Source: Mycobacterium celatum (GTDB lineage: Bacteria; Actinomycetota; Actinomycetes; Mycobacteriales; Mycobacteriaceae). Taken from it: DNA of 64,000 nucleotides. The stretch covers positions 1-64,000 of the forward strand of contig NZ_LQOM01000022.1 in assembly GCF_002101595.1 (NCBI RefSeq). The letters run 5' to 3'. A program made the translations under genes and the position numbers. Below are positions 63,440 through 64,000 of the stretch, piece after piece. The notes beneath the pieces are model-generated. The model had not been told where the DNA came from. It did no database searches and saw only the letters and a program-made list of their open reading frames with translations. Within the stretch, counting starts at the first letter, position 1. Each line of letters starts with the position of its first letter.

Positions 63440-64000
63440 AACCATGGCCGCCATCGATCCCTTTGCCGACGAGGCGTGGCTGATCGAGCGGATAGCCGAG
63501 CTGGAGCGGGCGAAATCGGCTGCAGCAGCGGGCCAGGCGCGGGCGGCCGCGGCGTTGGACGCGTTGCGTCGCGCTCATGAGGCTGATGCCGGCGTTCCGT
63601 CGGCTCAGCGTGGTCGCGGGTTGGGCACCGAGATCGCGCTGGCGCGACGGGATTCGCCGGCCCGGGGTGGACGGCACCTGGGATTCGCGAAGGCACTGGT
63701 CCATGAGATGCCGCACACGCTCGCTGCGCTGGAGGCCGGGCAGTTGTCCGAGTGGCGGGCCACCCTGATTGTGCGGGAGTCTGCCTGCTTGGACGTCGAG
63801 GACCGCCGTGCGCTGGATGCCGAGATGTGCGCCGACATGGCCGCATTGGACGGGGTGGGCGATGCGCGGATAGCCGCCGCGGCAAAGAAGATCGCCTACC
63901 GGCTCAACGCGCAGGCGGTGGTCGATCGGTCCGCGAAGGCCGCGTCGGAGCGCACGGTGACGATACGCCCGGCTCCGGACACCATGACCTGGGTGACGGC
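63432..64000 (+). CDS. DUF222/13E12-repeat family protein (3' end beyond the window)
   Basis: This is an open frame of 189 codons to the edge. It begins [20 protein letters not shown], has a long Ala-rich helical segment ([20 protein letters not shown]), and the DUF222 motifs [40 protein letters not shown] and [18 protein letters not shown]. Family members usually end in an HNH endonuclease domain, which would lie outside the window. The gene is on plus, divergent from pyrR. The SOS box at its start suggests damage-induced expression; by position it is the Rv1378c counterpart. Confidence 0.85.
   Translation, partial: MFETMAAIDPFADEAWLIERIAELERAKSAAAAGQARAAAALDALRRAHEADAGVPSAQRGRGLGTEIALARRDSPARGGRHLGFAKALVHEMPHTLAALEAGQLSEWRATLIVRESACLDVEDRRALDAEMCADMAALDGVGDARIAAAAKKIAYRLNAQAVVDRSAKAASERTVTIRPAPDTMTWVT

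Overview
The window is a high-GC actinobacterial chromosome segment from a Mycobacterium other than M. tuberculosis. Genus-level evidence: PE and PPE proteins with the PPE-PPW tail, LprG-P55, mIHF, WhiA, PriA without helicase motifs, DUF222/13E12 proteins and leaderless promoters. From memory, gene order follows the M. tuberculosis Rv1378c to Rv1451c block, read in reverse, with local losses (no PE_PGRS27, lprH, Rv1419, PE15/PPE20) and local gains (tandem PPE genes, an Aquifex-type aconitase, two giant cyclase-LuxR regulators). I cannot name the species.

Layout. 1-3436: a Zur-boxed PE/PPE pair (the PPE runs off the left edge) and a second PPE paralogue, all on minus. 3510-11110: ctaB (minus) diverges from tkt-tal-zwf-opcA-pgl, the pentose phosphate operon, whose last four genes mostly overlap by 4 bp. 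11107-15738: small proteins, secG, a frameshifted questin-oxidase-like gene, then gap-pgk-tpiA (minus). 15930-20792: uvrC-rapZ-yvcK-whiA with ATGA overlaps throughout. 20862-30146: riboflavin genes (ribE, ribBA, ribH, ribD), rpe, rsmB and fmt on minus, interrupted by the lipoprotein/efflux pair lprG-p55 on plus. 30168-31595: a MarR repressor diverging from a methyltransferase over a palindromic operator.

31604-41494 is the accessory part: an extra aconitase, then two 1,100-residue proteins (class III cyclase, NB-ARC-type ATPase, helical repeats, LuxR HTH) on either side of an inverted VapBC pair. Their cyclase-coding ends are 99.8% identical over 415 bp, which points to recent gene conversion. 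41495-49257: priA, a YhhN-family membrane protein, two esterases, a Baeyer-Villiger-type monooxygenase, a second methyltransferase and an HxlR regulator with its own operator. 49273-53177: mihF-gmk-rpoZ-coaBC-metK (minus). 53675-54553: a MerR-HTH/TOBE protein and a small exported His/Lys-rich protein. 54587-63244: the pyrimidine operon pyrR-pyrB-pyrC-(PH protein)-carA-carB-pyrF, transcribed on minus, with a PyrR-binding-loop-like hairpin in its leader. The right edge holds the start of a DUF222 gene whose start codon lies inside a LexA/SOS box.

Other structure includes two copies of a 60-bp palindromic repeat (one encodes the ends of two proteins), a shared 24-bp repeat inside the zwf coding start and in the gap-whiA spacer, five candidate leaderless promoters, and a probable AUA start for the MarR gene.
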